Numbered from the stretch's first letter, positions 8,412 to 19,879 are shown. The stretch is 64,000 nucleotides of DNA from Massilia aquatica (GCF_011682045.1 NZ_VVIW01000001.1:62001-126000), one strand, 5' to 3'. Made by a program: numbers and translations. Notes: generated by a model from the sequence alone, not told the origin.

Positions 8412-8993
8412 ATGGCGGGCCTGAGCCGGTTCGCAGTGCGCCGGCGCGCGGGACGGGTGCTGGCGCTGCCGATCGTGCTCGCCCTGCTGGCCTGGAGCGG
8501 TGTTGCCGCGGCCCAGGCGCCGTCCAGCGTCGAAAACCAGGTCAAGGCGGCCTACCTGTTCAAATTCGCCGGCTTCGTCGAGTGGCCCGACGGCGCCTTT
8601 GCGCGCGCCGACAGCCCGCTCCAGATCGGCGTGAGCGGCAATGACGCCCTGGCCGACCAGCTTGAACAAATGGTGGCCGGGCGCACCGTCGGCGGGCACG
8701 CCATTTCCGTGCGCAAGCTGCGCCGCGGCGACGCCGTCAGCGGCATCCACATGCTGTTTATCGGCGCCGGCGAACGCGCCGCCGTGATCGACATGCTGGC
8801 CGCCGCGCGCGGCCAGTCGGTGCTGACCGTCTCCGACGCCGACGACAGCATCGCTTTGGGCTGCATGATCGCCTTCGTGGTGGCCCAAGACCGGCTGCGC
8901 TTCGACGTCGCCCTCGGCCAGGTCAACTCCAGCCGCCTGCGCATCAGCGCGCGCATGCTGGCCGCCGCCAACCGTGTTCAGGGGGCCTCATGA
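8412..8993 (+). CDS. YfiR-family periplasmic regulator (DUF4154)
   Basis: 193 residues from the ATG at 8412; a TTG at 8370 extends the frame but adds nothing family-like. The N-terminus carries an RRRAGR tract and a hydrophobic helix ending GVAAAQA, a signal peptide. The mature part has the YfiR pattern: NQVKAAYLFKFAGFVEWPDG, LQIGVSGNDALADQLEQM, GRTVGGHAISVRKL and VLTVSDADDSIALGCMIAFV. In Pseudomonas YfiR is a periplasmic repressor that binds the sensor part of the cyclase YfiN. Its stop overlaps the start of the hybrid kinase gene by four bases (ATGA), so kinase and YfiR are made together and probably interact (inference). Confidence 0.88.
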   Translation: MAGLSRFAVRRRAGRVLALPIVLALLAWSGVAAAQAPSSVENQVKAAYLFKFAGFVEWPDGAFARADSPLQIGVSGNDALADQLEQMVAGRTVGGHAISVRKLRRGDAVSGIHMLFIGAGERAAVIDMLAAARGQSVLTVSDADDSIALGCMIAFVVAQDRLRFDVALGQVNSSRLRISARMLAAANRVQGAS

Positions 8994-11017
8994 TCGTGCG
9001 CTCGATCCGTGAAAAGCTGGTCACGGTGGTCATGCTCACCACCCTGGCGGCGCTGCTGGTCTCGATCGGCACCGTGATCGCCTACGACCTGCGCAACTAC
9101 CACAAGGCCCTGCTGGGCGACATGGCCACCCAGGCCGAACTGATTGGGCACATGACCTCGGCCGCGCTGACGTTTGACGACGCCCGCCTGGCCACCGAAA
9201 ACCTGGCGCTGCTGCGCATCCGCCCGTCGGTGCGGGCCGGCGCCATCTACGACGCCAAGGGCGCGCTGTTCGCTTCCTACCGCGCGCCGGGCGAGCAGCA
9301 GGCCTTCCCGGTCAGCCCCCAGAACGACGACCTGCGCGTCTCCGGCGACGACCTGCTGCTGTACCGGCGCGTGGTCGAAAACGGCGAACTGCTCGGCACC
9401 GTGTACCTGCGCGCCGAATACACCCTGGTGGCGCGCGCGGTCGACTACCTGAGCATCGCCGCCGGCGTGATCGCGCTGGCCATGCTGATCGCCTGGCTGA
9501 TGACGCGCCGCCTGGGGCGCATCGTCACCGCGCCGATCGTCGCGCTCACCGAAACCGCGCGCGAAGTGGTCAGCACGCGCGACTACTCGCGCCGCGCCCC
9601 GCGCATCAGCGACGACGAAGCGGGCGAACTGGTGGACTCCTTCAACGCCATGCTGGGCGAGATCGAGCAGCGCACCGGCGCGCTCGAAACGTCGCACCAC
9701 GCGATTGCGCGCGAAGCCGAGGAACGCGCGCGCGCGCAGCAGGAAATCATGGACCTCAACGAGCGGCTGGAAGTGCGGGTGCACGAACGCACCATGCAGC
9801 TGGAACTGACCAACGCCGAACTGGAAGTGGCCATGGCCGCGGCCAAGAACGCCAACCAGGCCAAGTCGGCCTTCCTGTCGTCGATGAGCCACGAACTGCG
9901 CACGCCGCTCAACGCCATTCTCGGCTTCGCCCAGATATTGACGTCCGAATCGCTGCCCTCGACCTTGCCGCAAAAGAAGGAATTCGCCGGCCACATTCTC
10001 AAGTCGGGGCGCCACCTGCTTACCCTGATCAACGAAATCCTCGACCTGGCCAAGGTCGAATCGGGCACCGTGACCTTGTCGATGGAACCGGTGGCGCTGG
10101 CCGACATGCTCGTTGAGTGCCGCAACATGACCGAGCCGCTGGCGCAGCAGCGCAAGATCCGCATGCTGTTCCCGGACGCGCCGCCGGCCGTGGTGCAGGC
10201 CGACCGCACGCGCCTGAAACAGGTGCTGCTTAATCTGCTCTCGAACGCCATCAAGTACAACCGCGAGATGGGCGCGGTGGTGTGCGACTGCAGCGTCGTC
10301 ACCGCCAACCGCGTGCGCCTGTCGGTGCAGGATACCGGCATGGGCCTGCGCGCCGACCAGATCGATGCGCTGTTCCAGCCGTTTAACCGCCTGGGCCAGG
10401 AAAACGGCAGCGAAGAAGGCACCGGCATCGGCCTGGTGGTTACGCGCCGCCTGGTCGAACTGATGGGCGGCGAAATCGGCGTCTCGAGCAGCGTCGGCGT
10501 GGGCACCGTGTTCTGGATCGAACTGGGGCTGACCCAGCCCGTGCCGTCGGTGGCGCCGGAGGCGGCGGTGCTGGCGCTCGAACCCAAGGCGGCGTCCGCG
10601 CCGCTGGCCGAGCATACCTTGCTGTATGTCGAAGACAACCCGGCCAACCTGAAACTGGTGCAGGAGATCGTGCGCTACCGGCCCGACCTGCATTTGCTCA
10701 CCGCGCCCGATGGCCACATCGGCATCGAACTGGCCAAGGCGCACCTGCCGGACGTGATTTTGATGGACCTGAACCTGCCATGCGTGAGCGGGTCCGACGC
10801 GCTCAAGGAATTGCGCAGCGACCCGCGCACGGCCCACATTCCTGTCATTGCGCTGACCGCCAGCGCGATGCCGCGCGACGTCGAGCGCGGGCTGGCCAGC
10901 GGGTTTGCACGTTACCTCACCAAACCGATCAACATCGACGAATTCAACGAGGCGATCGACACCACCCTCGCATTCGCCGACACGCGGCAGCTTGCGCAGA
11001 AAGCGCGGAATCCATGA
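8990..11017 (+). CDS. Hybrid sensor histidine kinase with CHASE8-like periplasmic sensor
   Basis: 675 residues. TM1 is about residues 12-33; the periplasmic part (34-150) contains YDLRNYHKALLGDMATQAEL and AALTFDDARLATENLALL, the CHASE8 pattern also found in YfiN. TM2 is about 155-178, then HAMP (to about 235), coiled coil, HisKA with SSMSHELRTPLNAILGFA (His near residue 303), HATPase with NLLSNAIKYN and GTGIGLVVTRRLVELMGGEIG, and a C-terminal receiver with phospho-Asp in VILMDLNLPCVSG (about 592) and Lys in RYLTKPINIDEF. It should respond to the periplasm through YfiR and pass phosphate to the next protein. Its stop overlaps that gene by four bases. Confidence 0.93.
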   Translation: MIVRSIREKLVTVVMLTTLAALLVSIGTVIAYDLRNYHKALLGDMATQAELIGHMTSAALTFDDARLATENLALLRIRPSVRAGAIYDAKGALFASYRAPGEQQAFPVSPQNDDLRVSGDDLLLYRRVVENGELLGTVYLRAEYTLVARAVDYLSIAAGVIALAMLIAWLMTRRLGRIVTAPIVALTETAREVVSTRDYSRRAPRISDDEAGELVDSFNAMLGEIEQRTGALETSHHAIAREAEERARAQQEIMDLNERLEVRVHERTMQLELTNAELEVAMAAAKNANQAKSAFLSSMSHELRTPLNAILGFAQILTSESLPSTLPQKKEFAGHILKSGRHLLTLINEILDLAKVESGTVTLSMEPVALADMLVECRNMTEPLAQQRKIRMLFPDAPPAVVQADRTRLKQVLLNLLSNAIKYNREMGAVVCDCSVVTANRVRLSVQDTGMGLRADQIDALFQPFNRLGQENGSEEGTGIGLVVTRRLVELMGGEIGVSSSVGVGTVFWIELGLTQPVPSVAPEAAVLALEPKAASAPLAEHTLLYVEDNPANLKLVQEIVRYRPDLHLLTAPDGHIGIELAKAHLPDVILMDLNLPCVSGSDALKELRSDPRTAHIPVIALTASAMPRDVERGLASGFARYLTKPINIDEFNEAIDTTLAFADTRQLAQKARNP

Positions 11018-13599
11018 TATCTCTCGATGACATCCATAACGCCGCCATCCTGATCGTCGACGACCAGCTGGTCAACGTCCAGCTGCTCGAGTACCTGCTC
11101 ACCACCACCGGTTACGCCAACGTGAGCAGCACCACCGACCCGCGCGAGGTGGCGGCGCTGCACATGAAGCACCGCTACGACCTGATCATCCTCGACCTGC
11201 ACATGCCGGGCATGAACGGCTTCCAGGTGATGGAGGCGCTCGCGCCCATGGAAACCGAAGCGTATTTGCCGGTGCTGGTGGTGACGGCCGAACCGGACAA
11301 AAAGCTGGCCGCGCTCGACGCCGGCGCGCGCGACTTCGTCGGCAAGCCGTTCGACCCGGTCGAGGTGCTCACGCGCATCCGCAACATGCTCGAAGTGCGC
11401 CTGCTGCACCGCGAATCGAAGAACTACGGCACCCTGTTGGAGCAGACGGTACGCGAGCGCACCGCCGAACTGCAGCGCTTTCGCAGCGCCATGGACGCCA
11501 CCGACGACGCCATTTTCCTGATCGATATCGTCGCCATGCACGTGGTGGATGTGAACGACGGCGCCTGCCGCATGCTCGGCTACCGGCGCGCCGAACTGCT
11601 GCGCCTCGACCCCACCGTGTACGGCCTGGCCGCGCGCGGCCAGCTGGCCTGCCAGGCCGACCCGGCGCGCGACGTGCTGCGCTACCCGGACCTGGTCGAA
11701 GACCAGCTCACGCGCGCCGACCTGCGCGAAGTGGCGGTCGAAATCTACTGGCAGACCCAGAGCGTGGGCGGCATGCGCATGCTGATCGCGGTGGCGCGCG
11801 ACATCAGCGAACGGCTGGCCGCGCGCCAGCGCCTCAAGCACCTGGCCAGCTACGACAGCCTGACCGGCCTGCCCAACCGCACCCTGTTCTACCAGACCTT
11901 GCGCGAAGCGATCGAACTGGCGCAGGACAAGCACTGGCGCATCGTGGTGCTGTTCATCGCGCTCGACCGCTTCAAGACCATCAACGATTCGCTCGGCTCG
12001 GCGCTGGGCGACGAGTTGCTGCGCCAGTTCAGCACGCGCCTGGTGCAGTGCGTGCGCATCCGCGATACGGTGGGGCGCCTGGGCGGCGACGAATTCGCGC
12101 TCATTCTCACCATGACGCGCAACCAGCAGGACGCCGTCAACGTCGCCAACGAAGTGCGCGACGCCCTGCGCGCGCCGTTCGACCTGCACGGCCGCCAGGC
12201 GGGCCTGACGGCCAGCATCGGCATCGCCATGTATCCGGACGACGCCCTTGACCCCGAAACGCTGATCAAGTACGCCGATACCGCGATGGGCCGCGCCAAG
12301 GAAGCGGGGCGCGACGGCTACCGCTTCTTCACCGCCGGCATGAACGTGCAGGTGCTGGCCCGGCTCGACCTCGAACTGGCGCTGCGCCACGCGCTCGAAC
12401 ACAATGAGTTTTTGCTGTACTACCAGCCCAAGGTCAATTTGCGCACCGGCCGCATTGCCGGCGCCGAAGCGCTGCTGCGCTGGAACCGGCCCGGCTTCGG
12501 CCTGGTGTTTCCGGCCGAATTCGTGCCCGTGATGGAGGAAACCGGCTTGATCGTGCGCGTCGGCGCATGGGTGATCGAAGAAGCCTGCCGCCAGATCGCG
12601 CAGTGGTCGGCCAGCGAGGTTGGCGACGTGCGCGTGGCGGTCAATGTGTCGAGCCGCCAGTTCGTCGAGGGCGACCTCGAAGGCGACATCCGCGCGGCCA
12701 TCGGCAGGCACGGTATCGAGCCTTCGCTGCTCGAACTGGAACTGACCGAAAGCGCGCTGATGTCCAACGCCGAACATACGATCAAGGTGCTGGGCAACCT
12801 CAAGCAGCTTGGCATCACGATCGCCATCGACGACTTCGGGACCGGCTATTCGAGCCTGGCGTACCTCAAGCGCTTCCCGATCGACAAACTCAAGATCGAC
12901 ATCGCTTTTGTGCGCGAGGTGACGGTCAACCCGGACGACGCGGCCATCGCGCTGGCCATCATCGGCATGGCGCATTCGCTGCACATGCAGGTCATCGCCG
13001 AAGGGGTGGAAACGCCGGCGCAGGTGGCCTATTTGCGGCGTCATCGCTGCGACGAAGTGCAGGGTTTTCATTTCAGCCGCCCGCTGCCGGTCAAGGAGTT
13101 CGGCGCCATGGTGCTGGCCAACCTGGCGCAGCCGCAGGAGCTTGATGCGCCCGACGATCACCGCCAGACCTTGCTGATCGTCGACGACGACGTCAATGTG
13201 CTGTCGGCGCTGCACCGGTTGTTCAAGCGCGATAACTACCGGATCCTGACGGCGGTGTCGCCGGCCGAAGGGTTCGAGCTACTGGCGCTGCATACGGTGC
13301 AGGTGATCGTGTGCGACCAGCGCATGCCGGTCATGAGCGGGACCGAGTTTTTGAGCAAGGTCAAGGAACTGTATCCGGACACGATACGGATTATCCTGTC
13401 CGGCTACACCGGGCTCGAAGCGGTGCTCGACTCGATCAACCGCGGGGCGATTTACCGCTTCTACACCAAGCCGTGGGACGAGACCCAGCTGCGCGACAAC
13501 GTGCGCCTGGCGTTTCATCATTACTGGCTGATGAACGGGCCGAAGGACGATCCGCATAATGCGCACTTTGCCGATGCGGCGCAGGTGGCGGCGGAGTAA
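11014..13599 (+). CDS. REC-PAS-GGDEF-EAL-REC c-di-GMP signalling protein
   Basis: 861 residues from the ATG at 11014, inside the stop of the kinase gene; the frame is open further upstream but within the kinase. Order: N-terminal receiver (ILIVDDQLVNVQLLEYLL; phospho-Asp in LIILDLHMPGMNGF, about residue 60), PAS (about 155-265), GGDEF with intact VGRLGGDEFALIL (about 357) and an RIRD inhibitory site five residues before it, EAL with GAEALLRWN, AIDDFGTGYSSLAYLKRFPI and IAEGVET, and a second receiver (LLIVDDDVNVLSALHRLF; Asp in VIVCDQRMPVMSG). Both catalytic motifs look intact, so it may both make and degrade c-di-GMP. It is the likely output of the YfiR-kinase pair. Confidence 0.94.
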   Translation: MISLDDIHNAAILIVDDQLVNVQLLEYLLTTTGYANVSSTTDPREVAALHMKHRYDLIILDLHMPGMNGFQVMEALAPMETEAYLPVLVVTAEPDKKLAALDAGARDFVGKPFDPVEVLTRIRNMLEVRLLHRESKNYGTLLEQTVRERTAELQRFRSAMDATDDAIFLIDIVAMHVVDVNDGACRMLGYRRAELLRLDPTVYGLAARGQLACQADPARDVLRYPDLVEDQLTRADLREVAVEIYWQTQSVGGMRMLIAVARDISERLAARQRLKHLASYDSLTGLPNRTLFYQTLREAIELAQDKHWRIVVLFIALDRFKTINDSLGSALGDELLRQFSTRLVQCVRIRDTVGRLGGDEFALILTMTRNQQDAVNVANEVRDALRAPFDLHGRQAGLTASIGIAMYPDDALDPETLIKYADTAMGRAKEAGRDGYRFFTAGMNVQVLARLDLELALRHALEHNEFLLYYQPKVNLRTGRIAGAEALLRWNRPGFGLVFPAEFVPVMEETGLIVRVGAWVIEEACRQIAQWSASEVGDVRVAVNVSSRQFVEGDLEGDIRAAIGRHGIEPSLLELELTESALMSNAEHTIKVLGNLKQLGITIAIDDFGTGYSSLAYLKRFPIDKLKIDIAFVREVTVNPDDAAIALAIIGMAHSLHMQVIAEGVETPAQVAYLRRHRCDEVQGFHFSRPLPVKEFGAMVLANLAQPQELDAPDDHRQTLLIVDDDVNVLSALHRLFKRDNYRILTAVSPAEGFELLALHTVQVIVCDQRMPVMSGTEFLSKVKELYPDTIRIILSGYTGLEAVLDSINRGAIYRFYTKPWDETQLRDNVRLAFHHYWLMNGPKDDPHNAHFADAAQVAAE

Positions 13600-13614
13600 G
13601 CGGAAGGCGCGTAA

Positions 13615-14583
13615 TCAGGCATTGGCGAAGTGGTCGAAACCGGCCAGCTGCAAATCGAGCGGGCGCCCCTGCGCGTCCATCAGGCGCAGGCCCGGCGCGG
13701 CATCGATGGTGCCCACGCGCGTGACCGCAGTGCCGCTCGCCGCGCCCGCGGCCAGGATCGCCGCGCGCTGTTGCGGCGCAGCGCTGAAGCACAACTCGTA
13801 ATCGTCGCCGCCGGCGGCGCAGAACTGTCGGCGCAGCGCTTGCGGCTGCGCGGCGAGCACTTGGCCGGCCGGCAGCGCATCCACATTCAAGCTGGCGCCG
13901 GCGTTCGACGCAGCCAGGATGTGCCCCAGATCGCCCACCAGCCCATCGGAGATATCGATCGCGGCGTGGGCCAGGCGCGCATCTGCCAGGGCCAGGCCCA
14001 GCGCCACGCGCGGCGTGGGCATGTGCATGCGCGTGCCTGCCATCCGCTGTGCGGCATCGTCGAGTGCATATTCCTTGCGGTATCCGGCCAGCGCCAGGCG
14101 CGCATCGCCCAGGGTGCCCGAGATCCAGATATCGTCGCCGGCGATCGCCGCATCGCGCCGCAGCGCATGACCCGGCGCCAGTTCCCCGAAGATGGTGATG
14201 CAGATAGTCAAAGGGCCTTTGGTGGTATCGCCGCCAATCAGTTCGCAGCCATGCAGGTCGGCCAGTGCGAACAGGCCGGCGGCAAACGCCCCCAGCCAAG
14301 CCGGTTCGGCCGCCGGCAGCGCCAGCGCCAGCGTAAACGCGACCGGCCTTGCGCCCATCGCCGCCAGGTCCGACAGATTCACCGCCAGGCATTTGTGGCC
14401 CAGCATGCGCGCATCGGCGCCGGCGAAGAAATGGCGATCCTCGACCAGCATGTCGGACGAGATGGCCATCTGCATGCCGGGGGAGGGCGCGAGCAGCGCG
14501 CAATCGTCGCCGATGCCGAGCGCGGCCCGGCCTGGCCGATGACGTTTGAAGTATTGCTTGATAAGGTCGAATTCAGAGAGCAT
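13615..14583 (-). CDS. thiL: Thiamine-monophosphate kinase ThiL
   Basis: 322 residues from the ATG at 14583 (MLSEFDLIKQYFKR); an upstream in-frame extension to 14658 runs through a repeat and is rejected. ThiL phosphorylates thiamine monophosphate to the cofactor thiamine diphosphate. Seen: LGIGDDCALLAPSPG (Mg/ATP-binding Asp pair), SSDMLVEDRHFF, AVNLSDLAAMGARPV, LIGGDTTKGPLTICI, and ISDGLVGDLGHIL with GGDDYELCF near the C-terminus, all typical of the AIR-synthase-like fold. Length is normal. It converges with the GGDEF-EAL gene, 15 bp away. Confidence 0.95.
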   Translation of the reverse strand: MLSEFDLIKQYFKRHRPGRAALGIGDDCALLAPSPGMQMAISSDMLVEDRHFFAGADARMLGHKCLAVNLSDLAAMGARPVAFTLALALPAAEPAWLGAFAAGLFALADLHGCELIGGDTTKGPLTICITIFGELAPGHALRRDAAIAGDDIWISGTLGDARLALAGYRKEYALDDAAQRMAGTRMHMPTPRVALGLALADARLAHAAIDISDGLVGDLGHILAASNAGASLNVDALPAGQVLAAQPQALRRQFCAAGGDDYELCFSAAPQQRAAILAAGAASGTAVTRVGTIDAAPGLRLMDAQGRPLDLQLAGFDHFANA

Positions 14584-14602
14584 GCACAATTGTACTCCGG
14601 CA

Positions 14603-14665
14603 CTCTGCCAACCCCCGGTGCCAACCCCCGGTGCCAACCCCGGTATCAGACCTGACACCGGGTGT
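14603..14665. repeat. Tandem GC-rich repeat of the GGTCAGACC dispersed family
   Basis: Between thiL and the lipoprotein gene the unit CCAACCCCCGGTG occurs twice and a third time as a shorter variant, followed by ATCAGACCTGACACCGGGTG. The TCAGACC word with adjacent CCGG blocks recurs at 56,921-56,959. Copies of this kind look like a lineage-specific dispersed intergenic repeat. Confidence 0.6.
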
Positions 14666-14670
14666 GGTGC

Positions 14671-15891
14671 TTACAGCTTGCCCAGGGTGACTTCGACCAG
14701 CCGGCCTTTTTTCTTGAACTCTTCATTCACCGTCACCAGGATGCGTCCCTGGGCGTCTTCCGCCATCGAGGTCACTTCGCTGGTGGCGTCGGCATTGGCG
14801 CGCTTGTAGCCCGGCAGCAGGCTCGACAGGTCGGTCCATTTGTCGCCGTTGTCGTTCGACCACGCCAGGTAGGGCAGGCCATGCGCCTTGTCGAACCCGG
14901 CGGCGACGATCACGTTTGGCTTGCCCGCCGGCGACAGCAATTCGGTGATGTAGGGATAGCCGGCGCCGCCCGACAAGGGCTGCTTGAGCACGAACTTGTA
15001 GCTCTTGCCGCTGTCGTCGCTGCGCAGCAGGCCGCCTTCGACGCCGATGAACACGCGCTCGCTCTTGCCGAGGGTGGTGATCAGGTGCACATTGCGGTTT
15101 TCCAGCTCCGGCACGTTGATCGGCACCGGGACTGCGGACGCCAGCGCGGAATTGTCGGCGTTCATGCTGTAGGCGCGCACGTAGGCCATGTCGAGCGGGC
15201 ATTCGCCGCCGGTCAGCAGGCGTCCTCCCACCACCTCGAAGGCCTGGTGCGTGCAGCTCATGCTGTCCATGCTGCCCATGAGCGGCTTCCAGGTGAGGCC
15301 CTGGTCGTTCGACACCTGCACGTTCTGGCCGGCGCCGCCATTGGCGAACCAGCGCTTGCCGACAGCCTTGACGTCGTTGACCTCCATGCGTTCGCAATAG
15401 GTGGCGTAGCAGATGCGGAAGTCCTTGTCCTTGGGAACGAAGGTCATCTTGGCTTGGTCGAGCTCGCATAAAGTGTGTTCCTCGGCGCTGCCCCAGGCCG
15501 GCTGCACCAGGACGGTCTTGCCATCCACCTGCTTGAGGTCGGCCGCGCGCCGCACTTCGACCTGCGCGCTGGCCGGCAGCTTGCAGGCGCCCAGCGCCAC
15601 GTTTTGCCAGGCCGACCTGGCGCTCACGCCGCGCGCGGTGGCGATGACCGCGCTGCCCTCGGCTTCGGTATTGGTCAGCGCAACATAAGCGTTCTTGTCG
15701 TCGATGGTGATGGCTTTCATGCCGCGCTCGTTACTCATCAGGACGTCGACGCGGGCCACCGGATCCGGCGTCGGCAGAGGGGCCGGCTTGCCCGCGTCGC
15801 CGCCTCCGCCGCCGCAGGCGGCAAGCAGGGTGGCGGCGATCAGGCCGGCGGTGATCAGGCCGGCGGGTAGGCATTTCTGGATATCGTTCAT
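14671..15891 (-). CDS. Lipoprotein with sialidase/BNR-like beta-propeller
   Basis: 406 residues from the ATG at 15891, which fits the signal peptide; a longer frame to 16017 lacks one. The N-terminus has AGLITAGLIAATLLAACGGG, a lipobox with Cys about residue 25, then a Gly/Pro linker. The body contains repeated short motifs SNDQGLTWKPL, RSDDSGKSYKF and WSNDNGDKWTDL, i.e. Asp-box (BNR, SxDxGxxW) motifs of sialidase-like propellers. No neuraminidase catalytic set is evident, so binding rather than catalysis is likely. Probably anchored in the outer membrane. It stands alone, with a repeat on one side and the maeB promoter region on the other. Confidence 0.78.
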   Translation of the reverse strand: MNDIQKCLPAGLITAGLIAATLLAACGGGGGDAGKPAPLPTPDPVARVDVLMSNERGMKAITIDDKNAYVALTNTEAEGSAVIATARGVSARSAWQNVALGACKLPASAQVEVRRAADLKQVDGKTVLVQPAWGSAEEHTLCELDQAKMTFVPKDKDFRICYATYCERMEVNDVKAVGKRWFANGGAGQNVQVSNDQGLTWKPLMGSMDSMSCTHQAFEVVGGRLLTGGECPLDMAYVRAYSMNADNSALASAVPVPINVPELENRNVHLITTLGKSERVFIGVEGGLLRSDDSGKSYKFVLKQPLSGGAGYPYITELLSPAGKPNVIVAAGFDKAHGLPYLAWSNDNGDKWTDLSSLLPGYKRANADATSEVTSMAEDAQGRILVTVNEEFKKKGRLVEVTLGKL

Positions 15892-16196
15892 GGGGCACTC
15901 TTTTCGGCTGGGTTGGCAAGGGCGCGCCGCGGGTCTGTGACCGCGGCCGCGATGCCCTGCATTTTCTGGCCAGCCAGGCCCGGGGTCTATTGCGTTTCTG
16001 TCTTGGATTTGTATCAACTGTCGGCAATCTGTACCGCCACGAGACGCCGAGCGAGCGTTCGCTTTGTTTTTCTGGACGCAAAAAAGTCATGTTTTACGGC
16101 AATTGACCCGGTGTTGGTGAAAATACGTACCTTGTTGAAAGATCACGTCTGATAAAATCGTCAGTCCCCGACAGTACACAGGAAGGCCGTACCAGC
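15892..16196. other. Divergent intergenic region lipoprotein / maeB
   Basis: About 305 bases with no convincing gene. It should hold promoters for the lipoprotein gene (left) and maeB (right). The segment 16,080-16,165 is AT-rich relative to flanks, and ACAGGAAGG just before the maeB ATG is a good ribosome site. No operator could be defined. Confidence 0.5.
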
Positions 16197-18509
16197 ATGG
16201 ATTCGTCACCAGACAAGAAGGAAGAATTGCGCCAGCAACTGCGCCTCGCCGCGCTCGAATATCACGAGTGCCCCCGTCCCGGCAAGATCAGCGTCACCCC
16301 CACCAAGCAGTTACTCAATCAGCGCGACCTGGCCCTGGCGTATTCGCCGGGCGTGGCCGCGCCGTGCGAAGAGATCGTCAAGGATCCGGGCAACGCCTAT
16401 AAATACACGGCGCGCGGCAATCTGGTGGCGGTCATCACCAACGGTACCGCCGTGCTGGGTCTGGGCAATATCGGTCCGCTCGCATCCAAGCCGGTGATGG
16501 AAGGCAAGGGCGTGCTGTTCAAGAAGTTCGCCGGCATCGATGTGTTCGATATCGAAATCAACGAGCAGGACCCGGACAAGCTGGTCGACATCATCGCCTC
16601 GCTGGAACCGACGTTCGGCGGCATCAACCTGGAAGACATCAAGGCGCCCGAGTGTTTCTACATCGAGCGCCAGTTGCGCAGCCGCATGAAGATTCCGGTC
16701 TTCCACGATGACCAGCACGGTACCGCGATCATCGTCGGCGCCGCCATCCTGAACGGCATCAAGGTGGTCGGCAAGGATCTGCGCGAGTGCAAACTGGTGG
16801 TGTCGGGCGCGGGCGCGGCGGCGCTGGCCTGCCTGGAACTGATCGTCGACCTCGGTTTCCCGATCGAGAACATCTACGTGACCGACCTGGCTGGCGTGGT
16901 CTACAAGGGCCGCGCCGAACTGATGGACCCGGACAAGGCGCGTTTCGCGCAAGACACCCCATTCCGCACCCTGGCCGAAGTCATGCCGGGCGCCGACATT
17001 TTCCTGGGCCTGTCCGCTGGCGGCGTGCTCAAGCAGGAGATGGTCAAGGAAATGGCGGCCAATCCGCTGATCCTGGCATTGGCCAATCCGACCCCGGAAA
17101 TCCTGCCGGAAGAAGTCAAGGCCGTGCGCGGCGACGCCATCATCGCCACCGGGCGTTCGGACTATCCGAACCAGGTGAACAATGTGCTGTGCTTCCCGTA
17201 CATTTTCCGCGGCGCCCTCGATTGCGGCGCCACCACCATCACGCGCGAGATGGAAATTGCGGTCGTGCACGCGATCGCCGACCTGGCCCACGCCGAGCAG
17301 TCGGACGTGGTCGCCACCACCTACGGCATCAGCAACCTCTCGTTCGGCCCGGAATACCTGATCCCGATGCCGTTCGATCCGCGCCTCTTGATCCACATCG
17401 CCCCGGCCGTGGCCAAGGCCGCCTTCGAGTCCGGCGTGGCGACGCGTCCGATCGCCAACCTGGAAGCCTACGCCGACAGCCTGCAGCAGTTCGTCTACCG
17501 CAGCGGCACCTTCATGAAGCCGCTGTTCGCGGTGGCCAAGGCGGCGCCGCCGGAACTCAAGCGCATCGTCTACGCCGAGGGCGAAGAAGAGCGCGTGCTG
17601 CGCGCCGTGCAAGTGGTGGTCGACGAGAAACTGGCGCGTCCGATCCTGGTCGGCCGTCCGAGCGTGCTCGAGCAGCGCATCGTCAAGTTCGGCCTGCGCC
17701 TCAAGCAAGGCGAGCATTTCGACGTGATCAACCCCGACCACGACGAGCGCTACCGCGATTACTGGCAGACGTACTACGCGATGACCATGCGCAAGGGCGT
17801 GACCCAGGAATACGCCAAGCTGGAAATCCGCCGCCGCCACAGCCTGATCGGCGCGATGATGATCCACAAGGGCGACGCCGACGGCATGATCTGCGGCACC
17901 TTCGGCACCACCAATCTGCACCTGCACTATATCGACCAGGTATTGGGCAAGCGCGACGGCGCCAATGTGTACGCGGCCATGAACTTCCTGATCCTGCCGG
18001 AACGCCAGATGGCCATCGTCGACACCCACGTTAACGAAAACCCGACCGCCGAGCAATTGGCCGAGATCACCATCATGGCGGCCGACGAGATGACCCGCTT
18101 CGGCCTGATCCCGCGCGCGGCCTTGCTGTCGCACTCGAATTTCGGTTCGGCCAACAGCGCCTCGGCGCAGAAGATGCGGGCGGCGCTGGCGCTGGTGCAG
18201 CAAAAGGCGCCGCAGCTGGAAGTCGATGGCGAAATGCACGGCGACGTGGCGCTCGACGCCAAGCTGCGCAAGCAGATGATGCCGCACTCGACTTTGCAGG
18301 GCGAAGCGAACCTGCTGGTGATGCCGAATATCGACAGCGCCAACATCGCCTACAACCTGCTCAAGACCGCGGCCGGCAACGGCATCGCGATCGGCCCGGT
18401 GCTGCTCGGCTGCGCCAAGGCGGTGCATATCCTGACGCCATCGGCCACCGTGCGCCGCATCGTCAACATGACCGCGCTGTGCGTGGTCGATGCGGTGTCG
18501 GAGCGCTGA
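16197..18509 (+). CDS. maeB: NADP-dependent malic enzyme, MaeB type
   Basis: 770 residues, the usual size of the two-domain MaeB. It decarboxylates malate to pyruvate and yields NADPH. Malic N-terminal domain: [40 protein letters not shown], and [20 protein letters not shown]. The NAD(P)-binding domain has [20 protein letters not shown] and the later [13 protein letters not shown]. The C-terminal 330 residues are a phosphotransacetylase-like domain ([40 protein letters not shown]) thought to regulate activity. A clear ribosome site precedes the ATG and a strong terminator follows, so it is monocistronic. Confidence 0.96.
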   Translation: MDSSPDKKEELRQQLRLAALEYHECPRPGKISVTPTKQLLNQRDLALAYSPGVAAPCEEIVKDPGNAYKYTARGNLVAVITNGTAVLGLGNIGPLASKPVMEGKGVLFKKFAGIDVFDIEINEQDPDKLVDIIASLEPTFGGINLEDIKAPECFYIERQLRSRMKIPVFHDDQHGTAIIVGAAILNGIKVVGKDLRECKLVVSGAGAAALACLELIVDLGFPIENIYVTDLAGVVYKGRAELMDPDKARFAQDTPFRTLAEVMPGADIFLGLSAGGVLKQEMVKEMAANPLILALANPTPEILPEEVKAVRGDAIIATGRSDYPNQVNNVLCFPYIFRGALDCGATTITREMEIAVVHAIADLAHAEQSDVVATTYGISNLSFGPEYLIPMPFDPRLLIHIAPAVAKAAFESGVATRPIANLEAYADSLQQFVYRSGTFMKPLFAVAKAAPPELKRIVYAEGEEERVLRAVQVVVDEKLARPILVGRPSVLEQRIVKFGLRLKQGEHFDVINPDHDERYRDYWQTYYAMTMRKGVTQEYAKLEIRRRHSLIGAMMIHKGDADGMICGTFGTTNLHLHYIDQVLGKRDGANVYAAMNFLILPERQMAIVDTHVNENPTAEQLAEITIMAADEMTRFGLIPRAALLSHSNFGSANSASAQKMRAALALVQQKAPQLEVDGEMHGDVALDAKLRKQMMPHSTLQGEANLLVMPNIDSANIAYNLLKTAAGNGIAIGPVLLGCAKAVHILTPSATVRRIVNMTALCVVDAVSER

Positions 18510-18540
18510 TCGTCCTGTAAAAGAGCGCGTTTTTTCGCTG

Positions 18541-18580
18541 GAACGGCCGCCATCGTTGCTGATCGCGGCCGTTCTTTTTT
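18541..18580 (+). terminator. Rho-independent terminator of maeB
   Basis: GAACGGCCGC and GCGGCCGTTC form a perfect 10-bp stem with a 14-base loop, followed by six T residues. It lies 31 bp after the maeB stop. Confidence 0.92.
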
Positions 18581-19878
<1,298 letters not shown>

Positions 19879-19879
19879 T

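Noticed and set aside
8978-13215. Two long minus-strand frames opposite the kinase and GGDEF genes
   Set aside because: Composition is His/Val/Arg/Gln-rich without motifs; the plus strand has complete known domains.
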